A stretch of DNA of 45,246 nucleotides from Pseudoalteromonas sp. HM-SA03 (GCF_002289345.1 NZ_NSDG01000047.1:10809-56054); one strand, 5' to 3'. Positions 18,379 to 27,644 are shown, numbered from the stretch's first letter. Made by a program: numbers and translations. Notes: generated by a model not told the origin, from the sequence alone.

Positions 18379-18690
18379 GGCCTGTTGATCTTTCAAGTTT
18401 GTTTTTGCAGCAGTTTGATTGGTATTTATACAAGGCAGAGCCAACGTAGCATAGTCATTCTATGTAAGTCTGGCGATAAAGACTTTATGCTCCTGCAAAG
18501 TCACCTTACCCCACATCCTTGTGGGGCAACACAGAAGAAATGCTAATCAAGCGCTGCCCTTTGGGTTCATCTGAGTGCGCTTTGTTCATTGTTGCTCAAC
18601 TTTTGCCTAGATTACTAGGCGGCAAGTCGAGCGTCGCGACCAAAACACACTCAGAAGAACAAAAATCAAACAGCAAAGGTCAACATGCCC
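18378..18690. mobile_element. MITE-like element, 313 bp, with terminal inverted repeats
   Basis: The left end GGGCCTGTTGATCTTT (18378-18393) matches the reverse complement of the right end AAAGGTCAACATGCCC (18675-18690) at 14 of 16 positions. Both ends are flanked by TA (18376-18377 and 18691-18692), consistent with a TA target duplication, or with a CTAG that extends the inverted repeat. The interior has smaller palindromes (CCCCACATCCTTGTGGGG, GCCTAGATTACTAGGC) and no plausible transposase gene. This fits a non-autonomous element moved by a transposase elsewhere. It supplies the last base of the stop codon of the upstream gene. Confidence 0.75.
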
Positions 18691-18698
18691 TAGCAAAT

Positions 18699-18724
18699 AC
18701 CTCATTGTATATAAACAATGAGGT
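18699..18724. terminator. Hairpin between the MITE and metE
   Basis: ACCTCATTGT and ACAATGAGGT form a perfect 10-bp stem around a 6-nt AT loop. It lies 17 bp beyond the metE stop and could terminate metE, but no clear T tract follows on either strand. Confidence 0.45.
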
Positions 18725-18741
18725 ATGTGTACTGGTTTAGA

Positions 18742-21018
18742 TTAACTTTTCCCTAATTCGCTTCTAAGCTCCTTGGTGGCTGTCACCATATTCTCAAGTG
18801 CAGCTCGAGTTTCTGGCCACCCTCGGGTTTTTAGCCCACAATCTGGATTCACCCATAATCTTTCTACGGGGATTTTCTTCGCTGCTTTGTGAATTAAGTC
18901 TTTTATCCATGCCACCTCAGGGACGTTTGGCGTGTGAATATCATAAACGCCAGGTCCAATGTCATTGGGATAGTCAAAATCTTCAAAGGCGTCGAGTAAC
19001 GCCATATTTGAACGTGATGTTTCAATCGTGATCACGTCCGCATCCATATCTGCAATAGCGGCGATAATATCGTTAAACTCCGAATAACACATATGCGTAT
19101 GGATCTGTGTTTCGTCATCCACACCACTTGCGGATACCCTAAACGCATACGCCGCCCACGCTAAGTAGGTTTGCCACTGACTGGCTTTGAGTGGCATCCC
19201 CTCCCTAAATGCAGGTTCATCGATTTGGATCGCCTTAATCCCTGCATTTTGCAAATCCACAACTTCATCTCTCAGTGCTAAAGCTATTTGATTCGCAATG
19301 CTCGGCTTGTCTAAGTCATCTCTGACAAACGACCAAAATAAAATAGTCACCGGCCCTGTTAGCATGCCCTTCATCGGTTTTTTGGTTAGGCTCTGTGCAT
19401 AACTCGTCCACTTCACTGTCATTGGTGCTACACGCGAGACATCTCCCCAGATCACTGGGGGCTTAACACAGCGCGAACCATAACTTTGCACCCAACCAAA
19501 CTGAGTAAAGGCAAAACCTTCGAGTAATTCACCAAAGTACTCAACCATATCATTGCGCTCTGCTTCGCCATGAACCAGCACATCTAAGTTAAGCGCTTCT
19601 TGTTCTTCAACGGCATAACGGATCTCCGCTTCCATCTGGCTTTGATAAGTATCAGCACTCAACGTACCCGCTTTATAATCACGTCGCGCCTTACGAATCG
19701 CTTGGGTTTGTGGGAAAGAGCCTATCGTTGTGGTTGGCAATAAGGGTAAATTTAGCGACTGTGCTTGTTTTTTAATTCTGGTTGCGAATTCACTATTGCG
19801 TTGGCCGTCTTTTGCTGTAAGCGCTGAAACACGCTGCTGTACCTCATTATTATTCACGCGAGTAGAAGTCAAACGCGCTTTTACAGGCTTAGAATATTCG
19901 ACCAACTGGGTAATATCACGCTGCTCCAATGCATTTTTCAATAATGCCAGCTCTTGCCCTTTTTGTTTGGCAAATGCGAGCCAAGACTTTAACTCACTGT
20001 CAAGCTTTTGCTCTTGATCTAAGTCGACTGGCGTATGTAATAATGAGCATGAAGGAGCGAGCCAGAGATTATCACCGCGACGCTCATGAACCAGAGCAAG
20101 TTGCTGATATACACCTTCGAGATCCGAGCGCCAAATGTTACGACCATTCACAATCCCAAGAGACAGCACGCTATCTTGCCCAACGACTTCATCTAATGCA
20201 GCCAAGTCGTAGTTTGCCGTTACGCAGTCAAAATGCACGCCTTCTACGGGGTAAGATTGAATATCTTCAACATGCGCTTGTACGGAGTCAAAATAACTGG
20301 CCAACAACACTTTTACTCCTTGACCACTCAACGCATCAAAACTCCGGCGCAGCGCGTTACGATAAGCATCGTCGATTTCCAGTGCTAAAATAGGTTCATC
20401 AATTTGTACCCACTCAACACCTTGAGCTGCAAGCTTGATAAGTACCTGCTGATATACAGCCAATAACTTATCTAATAAAATTAATTTATCAAACTCTTGG
20501 CCAACACATTTCGCTAAGTAGAGATAGGTTACCGGGCCGACCAATACGGGTTTTGCTCGGTAGCCAAGTAATTGTGCTTCCTCTACTTGAGTAAATAACT
20601 CAGTCCAAGTCAGGGAAAATTCCTGCGTTTGTGTTAACTCAGGGACGATATAATGATAATTGGTGTTGAACCATTTCGTCATTTCACTTGCAGCACACGC
20701 ACAGCCGCTAGGTGCTCGCCCCCTGCCAATCCGAAACAAAGTATCAAGATTTACCGACTCATCATTTTTGTGACGACTAGGAATAGCGCCTACAAGCAGT
20801 GAAATATTCAACACGTGATCATACCAAGCAAAATCACCTACAGGGATAAGGTCAACACCAGCGTCAGCTTGCAATGCCCAATTTTCTGCACGAATGTGCT
20901 TTCCTTTTGCGATTAAGTCGTCTTGCGTTAAGTCGCCTGACCAATAGCGTTCTACTGCAAATTTAAGTTCACGTTTTTTGCCTACGCGTGGGAAACCTAA
21001 GTTATGTGTTAATGCCAT
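18742..21018 (-). CDS. metE: Cobalamin-independent methionine synthase MetE
   Basis: Transfers a methyl group from 5-methyltetrahydropteroyl-triglutamate to homocysteine. The 758 aa match the family (E. coli 753). The N-terminus [20 protein letters not shown] is diagnostic. The C-terminal catalytic barrel shows zinc-ligand blocks: His in HMCYSEF with its Cys, Glu in VEQ-type [15 protein letters not shown], and Cys in [13 protein letters not shown]. It is divergent from the regulator metR. MetJ-type met boxes lie immediately upstream of the start, so expression should be repressed by methionine/SAM and activated by MetR. Confidence 0.96.
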   Translation of the reverse strand: MALTHNLGFPRVGKKRELKFAVERYWSGDLTQDDLIAKGKHIRAENWALQADAGVDLIPVGDFAWYDHVLNISLLVGAIPSRHKNDESVNLDTLFRIGRGRAPSGCACAASEMTKWFNTNYHYIVPELTQTQEFSLTWTELFTQVEEAQLLGYRAKPVLVGPVTYLYLAKCVGQEFDKLILLDKLLAVYQQVLIKLAAQGVEWVQIDEPILALEIDDAYRNALRRSFDALSGQGVKVLLASYFDSVQAHVEDIQSYPVEGVHFDCVTANYDLAALDEVVGQDSVLSLGIVNGRNIWRSDLEGVYQQLALVHERRGDNLWLAPSCSLLHTPVDLDQEQKLDSELKSWLAFAKQKGQELALLKNALEQRDITQLVEYSKPVKARLTSTRVNNNEVQQRVSALTAKDGQRNSEFATRIKKQAQSLNLPLLPTTTIGSFPQTQAIRKARRDYKAGTLSADTYQSQMEAEIRYAVEEQEALNLDVLVHGEAERNDMVEYFGELLEGFAFTQFGWVQSYGSRCVKPPVIWGDVSRVAPMTVKWTSYAQSLTKKPMKGMLTGPVTILFWSFVRDDLDKPSIANQIALALRDEVVDLQNAGIKAIQIDEPAFREGMPLKASQWQTYLAWAAYAFRVSASGVDDETQIHTHMCYSEFNDIIAAIADMDADVITIETSRSNMALLDAFEDFDYPNDIGPGVYDIHTPNVPEVAWIKDLIHKAAKKIPVERLWVNPDCGLKTRGWPETRAALENMVTATKELRSELGKS

Positions 21019-21026
21019 GATTTTAA

Positions 21027-21050
21027 TTCCGTCTAGATGTATGGATGTCT
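21027..21050 (-). promoter_or_regulatory. MetJ operator (three tandem met boxes) upstream of metE
   Basis: The minus strand reads AGACATCC-ATACATCT-AGACGGAA, three contiguous 8-mers matching the met box AGACGTCT at 6, 6 and 5 of 8 positions. It lies 9-32 bp upstream of the metE start codon. MetJ binds tandem met boxes cooperatively with SAM. Confidence 0.7.
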
Positions 21051-21187
21051 AAAATTTAACTCTCGTAATCAAAAACAACAATTGATGCTTTTTCAGATTT
21101 CATATGAATAAAATTAAATTGTAATTTTTTGCAAAATTTTTACATAAGTAGTGACAACGCTGTCATTTTTAGTGTTATAGTGGATTT

Positions 21188-21208
21188 GTGAATTTTTGAA
21201 CAATTCAC
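21188..21208. promoter_or_regulatory. Inverted repeat in the metE-metR region, possible MetR site
   Basis: GTGAATT and AATTCAC are separated by seven bases and contain TGAA/TTCA half-sites. The usual MetR site is TGAA-N5-TTCA. Here the spacing differs, so the call is tentative. Confidence 0.35.
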
Positions 21209-21219
21209 CGTAGGTATTT

Positions 21220-21235
21220 AGACGTCTAGACATTG
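21220..21235 (+). promoter_or_regulatory. MetJ operator (two met boxes) upstream of metR
   Basis: A perfect met box AGACGTCT (21220-21227) is directly followed by AGACATTG (5 of 8). It lies about 75-90 bp upstream of the metR start, so metR is probably also repressed by MetJ. Confidence 0.65.
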
Positions 21236-21308
21236 ATAATAACTAAATAGAATCGTAATATTGAGTAATGCTGAGATTTGCTCACTTCAAATATGAGAAT
21301 TGTTGATA

Positions 21309-22196
21309 ATGATTGATATAAAGCACCTAAAGACCATCTCCACCTTGAAAGAAACTGGTTCTCTTGTGAATACAGCACGAGAGCTATTCCTGACTCAATC
21401 CGCTTTATCTCATCAGATCAAAGATCTAGAGAACAAACTCGACTGCCAACTATTCGAGCGCAAGACCCAACCGGTACGCTTTACCCCTCAAGGCATGTTG
21501 TTATTAGAGCTCGCCAACGACGTACTACCTAAAGTAGAAGCAACAAAATGTCGTTTGAAGGAAAGCCTTAATCAGCCTATCTCGCAACTCAGATTAAGCG
21601 TGGAATGTCATGCTTGTTTTCACTGGTTGCTGCCAACAATTAAAGAATTCAATACCTTTTGGCCTGACATTAAAGTCGATTATGAACGTGGCTTTAGCTA
21701 CGACGCTATTCCTGACCTTATTGAAGATGAGCTGGACTTAGTACTTACCTCAGACATTCGAGAACCAGAACAACTGGAATACGCGCACCTTTTTGACTTT
21801 AAATTAAAGTTAATCGTTGCACCAGATCACGAATTGGCCAAGAAGGCCTATGTCACAGCACTCGACCTGAAAGATGAAACCATCATTTCTTACCCTATTC
21901 CACGAGAGCGTCAGGATATATTTAAGCACTTCATTCAAAACGCACGCTTTGACGGCACATTAAAAACCGTCGATCAAGGTTTATTAATCTTCCAACTTGT
22001 CAGTGCAGGTATGGGGGTTGCGGCATTACCGGACTGGTTAGTGACACCCTATGAAAGCCAAGGGTTGATTAAATCTATTCCTCTTGGCGCACTTGGGCTA
22101 AATCGCCCGATGTATTTAGCCATGAAGAAAAGCATAAAAGATAACCCTGTCTATCGTCATTTCCTCAATACTTGCCGTAAAACCACTGCAAGATAG
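21309..22196 (+). CDS. metR: MetR, LysR-type activator of methionine synthesis
   Basis: A 295-aa LysR-family regulator. I start at ATG 21309 (MIDIKHLKTISTL), which lines up with MIEVKHLKTL of E. coli MetR; a TTG at 21300 adds three residues. The winged helix-turn-helix is at about 3-62 (LVNTARELFLTQSALSHQIK). The effector domain contains LSVECHACFHWLLPTI, close to the MetR-specific AIECHSC block that senses homocysteine. It is divergent from metE, its main target. The pairing and order match enterobacteria. Confidence 0.93.
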   Translation: MIDIKHLKTISTLKETGSLVNTARELFLTQSALSHQIKDLENKLDCQLFERKTQPVRFTPQGMLLLELANDVLPKVEATKCRLKESLNQPISQLRLSVECHACFHWLLPTIKEFNTFWPDIKVDYERGFSYDAIPDLIEDELDLVLTSDIREPEQLEYAHLFDFKLKLIVAPDHELAKKAYVTALDLKDETIISYPIPRERQDIFKHFIQNARFDGTLKTVDQGLLIFQLVSAGMGVAALPDWLVTPYESQGLIKSIPLGALGLNRPMYLAMKKSIKDNPVYRHFLNTCRKTTAR

Positions 22197-22202
22197 TTGA
22201 CT

Positions 22203-22220
22203 GGGCTCTTTTTTGAGCCC
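22203..22220 (+). terminator. Hairpin after metR
   Basis: GGGCTC and GAGCCC pair around a loop of six T, five bases after the metR stop. There is no T tract after the stem, so it is probably a weak terminator or an mRNA-end stabiliser. Confidence 0.45.
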
Positions 22221-22297
22221 TAACTGTTATACATTTCTACAACTCCAATCTCATGCTAGCATTGCGTCAGGCTTATCTAAATCTAGGACATGTTTAA

Positions 22298-23062
22298 ATG
22301 TTTGAAGTCAAAAAGGTTGTCGGTCAACTTCTGATGCCTTTACCATTATCTTTGGTTGTGCTTATGGGGCTTATGATTTTTATCGCCAAAACGCGTAAAG
22401 GGCCTTATATCGCGAGTTGGTTAGTCTTACTCAGCATATGGGCGTTGTCGACTCCTTATGTCGCACAACATATTATCGAGAGAGATACAAGCACTCTCGC
22501 TGCATTCAATCCAAGTAAGCACAGCAACATAGATAAAATCGTTGTACTTGGCTGTGATTTATACCCAGATAAATCTCTCCCCAGCAACGCCCAACTTGGC
22601 AGCTGTGGTCTAGCTAGGTTAGTTGAAGGTGTAAGACTTGCTAATATTTACCCAAAAGCCCAACTGTATGTCTCTGGTTACGGCTATGGCCATGCAACAA
22701 GCGCGGGACTTATGGCAAGAACCGCACAGAGCTTAGGTATTTCCGCTACACGTATTAAGCAAAATCCCAATACCAAAGACACAGCGGACGAAGCAAAAAT
22801 GCTAGCACCTTTGCTAGTCGATTATGACGTTGCATTGGTTACATCGGCAGCGCACATGAAACGTGCAAAAAACCTATTTGAAGCACAAGGCGTTGAAGTA
22901 TTCCCTGCTCCGACAGAGTTTTATAATTTTAAGTCACTTCCATTAAGTCGGCAGTTTATCGCCAATGACAAGGCGCTCGATATAGTCACTCGAATTTGCC
23001 ATGAACAAATTGGTAGTATATGGATCACGATACGTCGCATTATTGACCCATCAGCACTATAA
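22298..23062 (+). CDS. ElyC-like DUF218 inner-membrane envelope factor
   Basis: A 254-aa protein with two N-terminal membrane segments (about 10-30 and 36-56) and a periplasmic DUF218 (YdcF/SanA-type) domain. Visible blocks are IDKIVVLGCDL, AQLYVSGYGYG, NTKDTADEAKML and VTSAAHMKRAK. Length and layout match E. coli ElyC (259 aa), which affects peptidoglycan and lipid-carrier metabolism. The enzymatic activity is unproven. It stands alone on the plus strand, about 100 bp after metR. Confidence 0.8.
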   Translation: MFEVKKVVGQLLMPLPLSLVVLMGLMIFIAKTRKGPYIASWLVLLSIWALSTPYVAQHIIERDTSTLAAFNPSKHSNIDKIVVLGCDLYPDKSLPSNAQLGSCGLARLVEGVRLANIYPKAQLYVSGYGYGHATSAGLMARTAQSLGISATRIKQNPNTKDTADEAKMLAPLLVDYDVALVTSAAHMKRAKNLFEAQGVEVFPAPTEFYNFKSLPLSRQFIANDKALDIVTRICHEQIGSIWITIRRIIDPSAL

Positions 23063-23206
23063 CGCCGAAAAAGACATTAAAATCAGGCTAAAGTTCGATA
23101 AATTAGCGCTGAAAAACGTAAAAAATTGAAAATTTGCGCAAATATGGGTATAAATACAGTTTAATCTTAACCCGCGTATCCGCGTACAACACGACTAGGA
23201 TCTACG

Positions 23207-23578
23207 ATGAGTAAACTAGATAAAACTGAAGTACTAAGCGCTTTCGAAGCTGCGTACGAAGCTGCACATGGCAAAAAGCCTGAGATCACTGCAAAGCCAG
23301 GTTGGTATAGCATCGATGGTGGCAAAAACATGCGTCTTGCTGAGGTAGCTGAATTAACAGAAGAGCTAACTTCAGGGTCAGCTGTAGCAAGTGAGAAAAC
23401 GCAGGCGCCTGCCAAAAAAGCGAAAACGACTAAGAAAGCGCCTAAGGCTACAGCTGTAAAATCAGCGAGCTTTACTATCGTTACAGAAAACGAAGAAGGC
23501 TTCAAAGCGGAAGAACAGTGGATTGCTGAGCTAGCAGCAAAAGATCACGACTGCCGCTTACCTCGTGGTGTTGTGTAA
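23207..23578 (+). CDS. Hypothetical protein with Lys/Ala-rich linker
   Basis: A 123-aa soluble protein I cannot name. The N-terminal part (1-55, LDKTEVLSAFEAAYEAAHGKKP...GWYSIDGGKNMRLAEVAELTEEL) looks like a small folded domain. Residues about 66-85 are a low-complexity PAKKAKTTKKAPK linker like those in nucleic-acid-binding proteins, followed by a conserved-looking tail (WIAELAAKDHDCRLPRGVV). A role with nucleic acids is only suggested by the basic linker. It is monocistronic with a strong terminator. Confidence 0.75.
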   Translation: MSKLDKTEVLSAFEAAYEAAHGKKPEITAKPGWYSIDGGKNMRLAEVAELTEELTSGSAVASEKTQAPAKKAKTTKKAPKATAVKSASFTIVTENEEGFKAEEQWIAELAAKDHDCRLPRGVV

Positions 23579-23610
23579 TATCCGTTGGTGTAACAACAGC
23601 TCCATAAGTA

Positions 23611-23639
23611 AAAAAACCTCGCAATGACGAGGTTTTTTT
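23611..23639. terminator. Bidirectional terminator between the hypothetical gene and the chemoreceptor gene
   Basis: ACCTCG and CGAGGT pair around CAATGA, flanked by A6 on the left and T7 on the right. It separates convergent genes. Confidence 0.9.
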
Positions 23640-23660
23640 ATTTCTTTAATTCTGATATTA

Positions 23661-25286
23661 CTAAACTTTAAACACTAACACTTGGCTGTTTAGCTGCTCA
23701 GCCAACGCTTCTAAGTCATTACTTACATCGGCATTACTCTGTGCATTTCGGGTAATTTCAGAAATACTGCTACTGAAATCATTAATATTTTCGCTGATTT
23801 CCGCAACCACCGTTGTTTGCTCTTCCGTTGCCGTTGAAACCTGAATATTCATACCGACGATTTCATCCACCGCCTTATCAATATCAGTCATTATTTGAGC
23901 TGACTCATTGGCCCTATCTACCCCCGCAGCTGCACTTGATTGCGCGTTCTCCATCGATGATACCGCGTTTTGTGCCATGCCCTGTAACTTACTGATCATA
24001 TCTCGAATCGATTCTGTGGCCTTTTGCGTGTTATGTGCCAATTGCCTGACTTCGTCCGCAACAACCGCAAAACCTCGACCGGACTCTCCGGCCCTCGCAG
24101 CTTCAATTGCCGCATTCAATGCTAAAAGATTCGTTTGTTCCGCAACGCCTTGGATCATTAACACAACTTGGTTGATTTCATTCGACTGGTCGTTCAATGC
24201 TTTAATTAGCTGTGCGTTATCTCCTACTTCATTGGCAAGGCGCTCAATGGCCTGAATATTTTGCGAAATAACATCCATCCCCTGTTTTGCAAGTTGACCC
24301 GACATCTCGGCTTTGTTGGCGGTATTCATCGCGTTATGTGCAACCTCCTGAATTGCACTACTCATTTCTGTCGCCGCAGTTGCGATCATTACCGTTTGCT
24401 GCTCCTGCTCTTGCGAGGTGCCAGCAATAGACTGACTAATACCATTCAACTCATTAGAGGTCGTAGAAAGGCTTTTCACGATCGTGACTAGATTGGTAAC
24501 TAGCTCATGTAAACTAGACACCATGGTATTGAAGTCATTCCCTATCTGACTTAACTCATCTTGCCCCTCAACTACCACTCGTTGTGTCAAATCTGCATCT
24601 CTTGCAATATTACCAATACGCATACGCAAGCGGCTGAGCGGTTCATTAATTGACCTAAATATCAACATGCCAATTAACACCATTACAATCACAATAACAA
24701 CAGAAGAGATAATCATCGCCGTTTTTGTTGCATTAGCCTCTGAGCGACCGACATTTCGAAGCGCACTTGCTTCAGTAAGCTGCAACTCAATCAGCGCATT
24801 GTAGCTTTCGCTAAGCGGATCGAAAGCCGCATAGAGATCATGTACAAATTTATCGTAAGGAATTTCTTCAAAGGTATTTGCGTTAACTCGGCTAATATAA
24901 TTAGACAGCAGTTGTTTAACGCTTAGCTCTGCTTTTTCAACTTGCTTTACTAAGCTTCGCTCTTCGCTCGTAAGGTCCGTGGATAAATATCGATTCCATT
25001 CTTTTTCAGCGATATTCTTAGCTTCTTCGATTTGCTTTAACGCAGCACCGTTGGATAGTTGATGGCCTCGTAACTTGTGAAACGTATCTACAATAACCAC
25101 CGCATAGTTATCTGACACCACTTTTATTTGTCTAAGTGGTACAACTCTGTCGTCATAAATACGGTCAATGTAATTGATAAGGTTTGATAATGTTCCGATT
25201 GTGAAGATAGTTGCAAGAATAAAAAACACAGCAGGTATGCCTGAAAGCGACAACAATCTGCTTTTAACTGAAACCCTATTTAGCAT
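23661..25286 (-). CDS. Methyl-accepting chemotaxis protein
   Basis: Starting at ATG 25286 ([16 protein letters not shown]) gives 541 aa; a TTG 45 bp upstream is less likely. Membrane segments lie at about 12-35 and 190-212. Between them is a four-helix-bundle-type periplasmic sensor of about 150 residues ([18 protein letters not shown]). A HAMP linker ([15 protein letters not shown]) and the signalling hairpin follow, with the conserved tip [20 protein letters not shown] and [12 protein letters not shown]. It signals to CheA/CheW. The ligand is unknown. There is no C-terminal CheR-binding pentapeptide. It is an orphan receptor, with no che genes in the window. Confidence 0.93.
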   Translation of the reverse strand: MLNRVSVKSRLLSLSGIPAVFFILATIFTIGTLSNLINYIDRIYDDRVVPLRQIKVVSDNYAVVIVDTFHKLRGHQLSNGAALKQIEEAKNIAEKEWNRYLSTDLTSEERSLVKQVEKAELSVKQLLSNYISRVNANTFEEIPYDKFVHDLYAAFDPLSESYNALIELQLTEASALRNVGRSEANATKTAMIISSVVIVIVMVLIGMLIFRSINEPLSRLRMRIGNIARDADLTQRVVVEGQDELSQIGNDFNTMVSSLHELVTNLVTIVKSLSTTSNELNGISQSIAGTSQEQEQQTVMIATAATEMSSAIQEVAHNAMNTANKAEMSGQLAKQGMDVISQNIQAIERLANEVGDNAQLIKALNDQSNEINQVVLMIQGVAEQTNLLALNAAIEAARAGESGRGFAVVADEVRQLAHNTQKATESIRDMISKLQGMAQNAVSSMENAQSSAAAGVDRANESAQIMTDIDKAVDEIVGMNIQVSTATEEQTTVVAEISENINDFSSSISEITRNAQSNADVSNDLEALAEQLNSQVLVFKV

Positions 25287-25442
25287 AGTCTGATTTTTAT
25301 TGAGTAAACATAGAAATAAAGTATTACTCAAAGTTCGTAGATTACAATATTAATTGCAAATTAAGCAGCGTAGTCTTGATGTACATCATATTTCTTTACT
25401 GTGTCTATTCCTTTTTAGAGTATTGATTTTTAAACCTATTAC

Positions 25443-25478
25443 AAAAAAGAGGAGAAGCTTTAGGGGGCTTCTCCTCTT
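25443..25478 (-). terminator. Terminator of the DUF2383-DUF1328-lipoprotein operon
   Basis: A 12-bp perfect stem (AAGAGGAGAAGC with GCTTCTCCTCTT, loop of 8) is followed on the minus strand by TTTTTT (plus 43-48 of this line). It closes the stress operon 27 bp after the lipoprotein stop. Confidence 0.85.
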
Positions 25479-25504
25479 ACATTCCACGTCGAAATTGTTT
25501 TTGC

Positions 25505-25696
25505 TTAGCACTCTTCGTTTTCAGCGTTCAGGTTCTCTTTTACATCTTCACAAGCATCTTCTACACTGTTTTCCACTTCCTGAACCGTTTCATCGAAACG
25601 CTCACCCGCATCTTCTGCAGGGCCTTCACTACAACCAAAAAGTGCTAAAATTGAAACAAAACCAAATGCTTTTGCTAATGTAATTGCTGATTTCAT
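25505..25696 (-). CDS. Small acidic lipoprotein
   Basis: A 63-aa protein with an N-terminal signal and lipobox LFGC, so Cys22 should be lipidated. The remaining 40 residues are acidic and helical (DAGERFDETVQEVENSVEDACEDVKENL) with two further Cys. I do not recognise a named family; the pattern recalls small stress-operon lipoproteins. It lies 40 bp after the DUF1328 gene and is followed by a strong terminator, so it is the last gene of the predicted sigma-54-dependent operon. Confidence 0.75.
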   Translation of the reverse strand: MKSAITLAKAFGFVSILALFGCSEGPAEDAGERFDETVQEVENSVEDACEDVKENLNAENEEC

Positions 25697-25736
25697 AATC
25701 TATCTCCTAAAACCGTTTTTGTACGTTAATCCCCTT

Positions 25737-25904
25737 TTATCTGGGAGCTCGTGCTTTGCCAAAAATAAACGAAATAATCATAAAAGCGATAAACACAAAG
25801 AATAGAATTTTCGCCATACCTGCCGCAGCGCCCGCGATTCCAGTGAAACCTAACACGGCTGCGACAAGTGCTAGGAATAAAAACATTACAGCCCAACTCA
25901 ACAT
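25737..25904 (-). CDS. DUF1328 (YtjA-like) small membrane protein
   Basis: A 55-aa protein starting [20 protein letters not shown] and ending [10 protein letters not shown], with two membrane segments joined by a GIAGAAAG turn. This is the typical DUF1328 size and layout. Members are common in stress-induced operons, but their function is unknown. An AAGGAG ribosome site lies 7 bp before ATG 25904. It begins 9 bp after the DUF2383 stop and so belongs to the same operon. A longer overlapping reading in another frame is not a gene. Confidence 0.85.
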   Translation of the reverse strand: MLSWAVMFLFLALVAAVLGFTGIAGAAAGMAKILFFVFIAFMIISFIFGKARAPR

Positions 25905-25913
25905 ATATTCTCC

Positions 25914-26360
25914 TTAGGCAGTTAGCTCTTGCAACTGCTTCATCTGATCGTGACAAGCTTGCATTCTGGTTTGAATTTGCAGTAATACACTCTTGCATTT
26001 TGGTGGAAGCTCTTTATTCAGCGCTTTATCAAGCTTACTTAGCACTTTGTCTTCCACCTCTTCTAGTTGAGAAATATAGGTGTGTTCTTTATCAGTACTC
26101 ACCATGCCAACCAACTTAGTGTATGATTCACGAATGTCGATGCTAAGCGCAGAATCAGTCTCGATTTCACCTTCGTCGATAAGAACAAATGGTTGAAGAT
26201 CTGAGATTGCTTGCGCTTTATCTACAATCATTTGGTCAAATACTCGGTTTAGTTCGATATTATCTAGCTTCTTTTTAGCTTCAGTGTAAAAATCAACACC
26301 ACCATTTAATACTTTAATGAGCTCTTTTACCGGCTCCATGTCGTAATTTGAATCTGCCAT
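25914..26360 (-). CDS. DUF2383 / PA2169-type four-helix-bundle protein
   Basis: ATG 26360 (MADSNYDMEPVKELIKVLNGG) with AAGGAG upstream gives 148 aa; an ATG seven codons earlier lies within the ribosome site region. The sequence is all-helical and ferritin-like (VKELIKVLNGGVDFYTEAKKKL, YISQLEEVEDKVLSKLDKAL), matching the PA2169 family. No clear di-iron set is visible and the function is unknown. It is the first gene of an operon with DUF1328 and lipoprotein genes, preceded by a good -24/-12 promoter. Confidence 0.82.
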   Translation of the reverse strand: MADSNYDMEPVKELIKVLNGGVDFYTEAKKKLDNIELNRVFDQMIVDKAQAISDLQPFVLIDEGEIETDSALSIDIRESYTKLVGMVSTDKEHTYISQLEEVEDKVLSKLDKALNKELPPKCKSVLLQIQTRMQACHDQMKQLQELTA

Positions 26361-26430
26361 AAATAACTCCTTTCGTTTCAATGTGTAATAACTGCATTAT
26401 GCAAATATTATTTTCTGTCACTTTCACTAA

Positions 26431-26447
26431 TGCAGATTAAATGCCAA
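26431..26447 (-). promoter_or_regulatory. Sigma-54 (-24/-12) promoter of the DUF2383 operon
   Basis: The minus strand reads TTGGCATTTAATCTGCA: GG and GC separated by exactly ten bases, with TTGGCA and TGCA on consensus. The predicted start is near 26420, about 60 bp before the gene. Confidence 0.65.
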
Positions 26448-26500
26448 ATTATAAACCGTTATTTTTCAAGGGGTTTTAATATAAATCGCCAAAAACCGGT

Positions 26501-26511
26501 GAAAATATTAC
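26501..26511 (-). promoter_or_regulatory. Candidate activator site upstream of the DUF2383 promoter
   Basis: The minus strand reads GTAATATTTTC, one copy of the motif shared with the other sigma-54 promoters here. It is centred about 85 bp upstream of the predicted start. Confidence 0.45.
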
Positions 26512-26525
26512 AAGCTAGATGTAAA

Positions 26526-27410
26526 TTATTCCTGTGATAATTGCGCACTCAAGGTTGCGCTTCCCTTCGCATTGAAGTCCAGCGTCCTAATTGGGAAAGG
26601 AATTAAGATATCGTTATCAGCTAACACACGATTAATTGTGCAAATTGCTTGGTGCCTGACCACCATAAAGCCGGGATCGGCTGGGTAGTCTATCCAAAAC
26701 CACACGAGTAGATTGATAGAACTATCACCAAAAGATTCGGCGTAGACATCCGTTTCTTTTTGGTTTACCACAAAATCAAGCTTATTAATTGCCTCGATAA
26801 TCACCTCTCGTGCTTGCTCTGGGTCGTCCGCATAGGAGATGCCAACAGGTACTTCTATTCTTCGTTTGCCAAGTTTAGTGTAGTTTTGTAATTCATTTTT
26901 AAAGAGAATTTTGTTGGGAATATAAGACAGTTGGCCGTAAAAGTTCTCTACTAAGGTATTTCTCAAATTGATTTTGTTTACCGTGCCAAAGCAATCCTTG
27001 GTTCTGATAATGTCACCGACCATAAAGGGCTTTCTGACTCCCATCACAAATCCAGCAATGAGGTTCTCTGTCATGTCTTGGAATGCAAAGCCAATGGCAA
27101 GGCCTATGATCCCAGCCCCGGCCAACAATGACATCACGGCGCCTGATAGTTTGACTATATCTAAAGCGAAGAAAATACCGATAGCAATAATGGAAACTTT
27201 AAATATAGAGCTAATAAGAGAAGCGACTTGTTCGGTCTTTATTGCTTTTCTTATCGCTTTAGAAAACCAAACAGATGATATTTTAGCTAGAATCGTAAAA
27301 AATATGATAACCATTAAGGCTAGGATCATATTGGGCAGTAATTGCACACTCGCTTCAAGCCAAGAGATTAATTTATCATTAATTAATGTCCAAAACTTTT
27401 CTAAGTTCAT
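26526..27410 (-). CDS. MscS-family mechanosensitive channel
   Basis: A 294-aa inner-membrane protein, close to E. coli MscS (286). It has three N-terminal membrane segments (about 23-45, 66-86 and 92-120). The pore-lining helix carries the signature AGIIGLAIGFAFQDMTENLIAGF, rich in Gly/Ala. A cytoplasmic beta and C-terminal domain follows (FMVGDIIRTKDCFGTVNKINLRNT, YIPNKILFKNELQNYT). It releases solutes on hypo-osmotic shock. It faces the BON-domain gene across a shared 234-bp regulatory region, and a weak -24/-12 match lies in front of it. A role in osmotic stress fits the neighbours. Confidence 0.88.
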   Translation of the reverse strand: MNLEKFWTLINDKLISWLEASVQLLPNMILALMVIIFFTILAKISSVWFSKAIRKAIKTEQVASLISSIFKVSIIAIGIFFALDIVKLSGAVMSLLAGAGIIGLAIGFAFQDMTENLIAGFVMGVRKPFMVGDIIRTKDCFGTVNKINLRNTLVENFYGQLSYIPNKILFKNELQNYTKLGKRRIEVPVGISYADDPEQAREVIIEAINKLDFVVNQKETDVYAESFGDSSINLLVWFWIDYPADPGFMVVRHQAICTINRVLADNDILIPFPIRTLDFNAKGSATLSAQLSQE

Positions 27411-27449
27411 AATTACACATTCCTATATAAGTACTTAACAAAGTTAGGA

Positions 27450-27466
27450 TGCAGTAATCATTCCTA
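27450..27466 (-). promoter_or_regulatory. Possible sigma-54 promoter of the mscS-like gene
   Basis: The minus strand reads TAGGAATGATTACTGCA, with GG-N10-GC spacing but poor flanking consensus. Two activator-like motifs lie 30-70 bp upstream. It is much weaker than the other three. Confidence 0.3.
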
Positions 27467-27495
27467 GTTATATTAATTAGCGGTTCATTAAAAAG

Positions 27496-27520
27496 GTAAT
27501 TATTACAAAGTAATATACAC
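27496..27520. promoter_or_regulatory. Two candidate activator sites between mscS and the BON gene
   Basis: GTAATTATTAC (27496-27506, perfect palindrome) and GTAATATACAC (27510-27520) are centred about 117 and 103 bp upstream of the predicted BON-gene start. They match the GTAATATTTAC motif found upstream of the other sigma-54 promoters. Confidence 0.45.
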
Positions 27521-27590
27521 ATTTTCTCGGTAAATTCTTCCTTCCCGTTTACCAAAAAATAGAAATACCTTACTTTTCAACTATTTAAAA

Positions 27591-27607
27591 CTGGCACAAC
27601 AGCTGCA
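27591..27607 (+). promoter_or_regulatory. Sigma-54 (-24/-12) promoter of the BON-domain gene
   Basis: CTGGCACAACAGCTGCA matches the YTGGCAC...TTGCW consensus closely, with GG-N10-GC. The predicted start is near 27618, 27 bp before the ATG. Confidence 0.75.
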
Positions 27608-27644
27608 ATAAGTAATTCGACTACGAAATTAAAGGAGTTTAATT

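Noticed and set aside
18519..18740. 73-codon frame inside the MITE-like element
   Set aside because: It is too short for a transposase, has no recognisable motif and crosses the right end of the element.
25726..25998. 90-codon frame overlapping DUF1328
   Set aside because: It is in another frame over two supported genes and has an unlikely Cys/Arg-rich composition.
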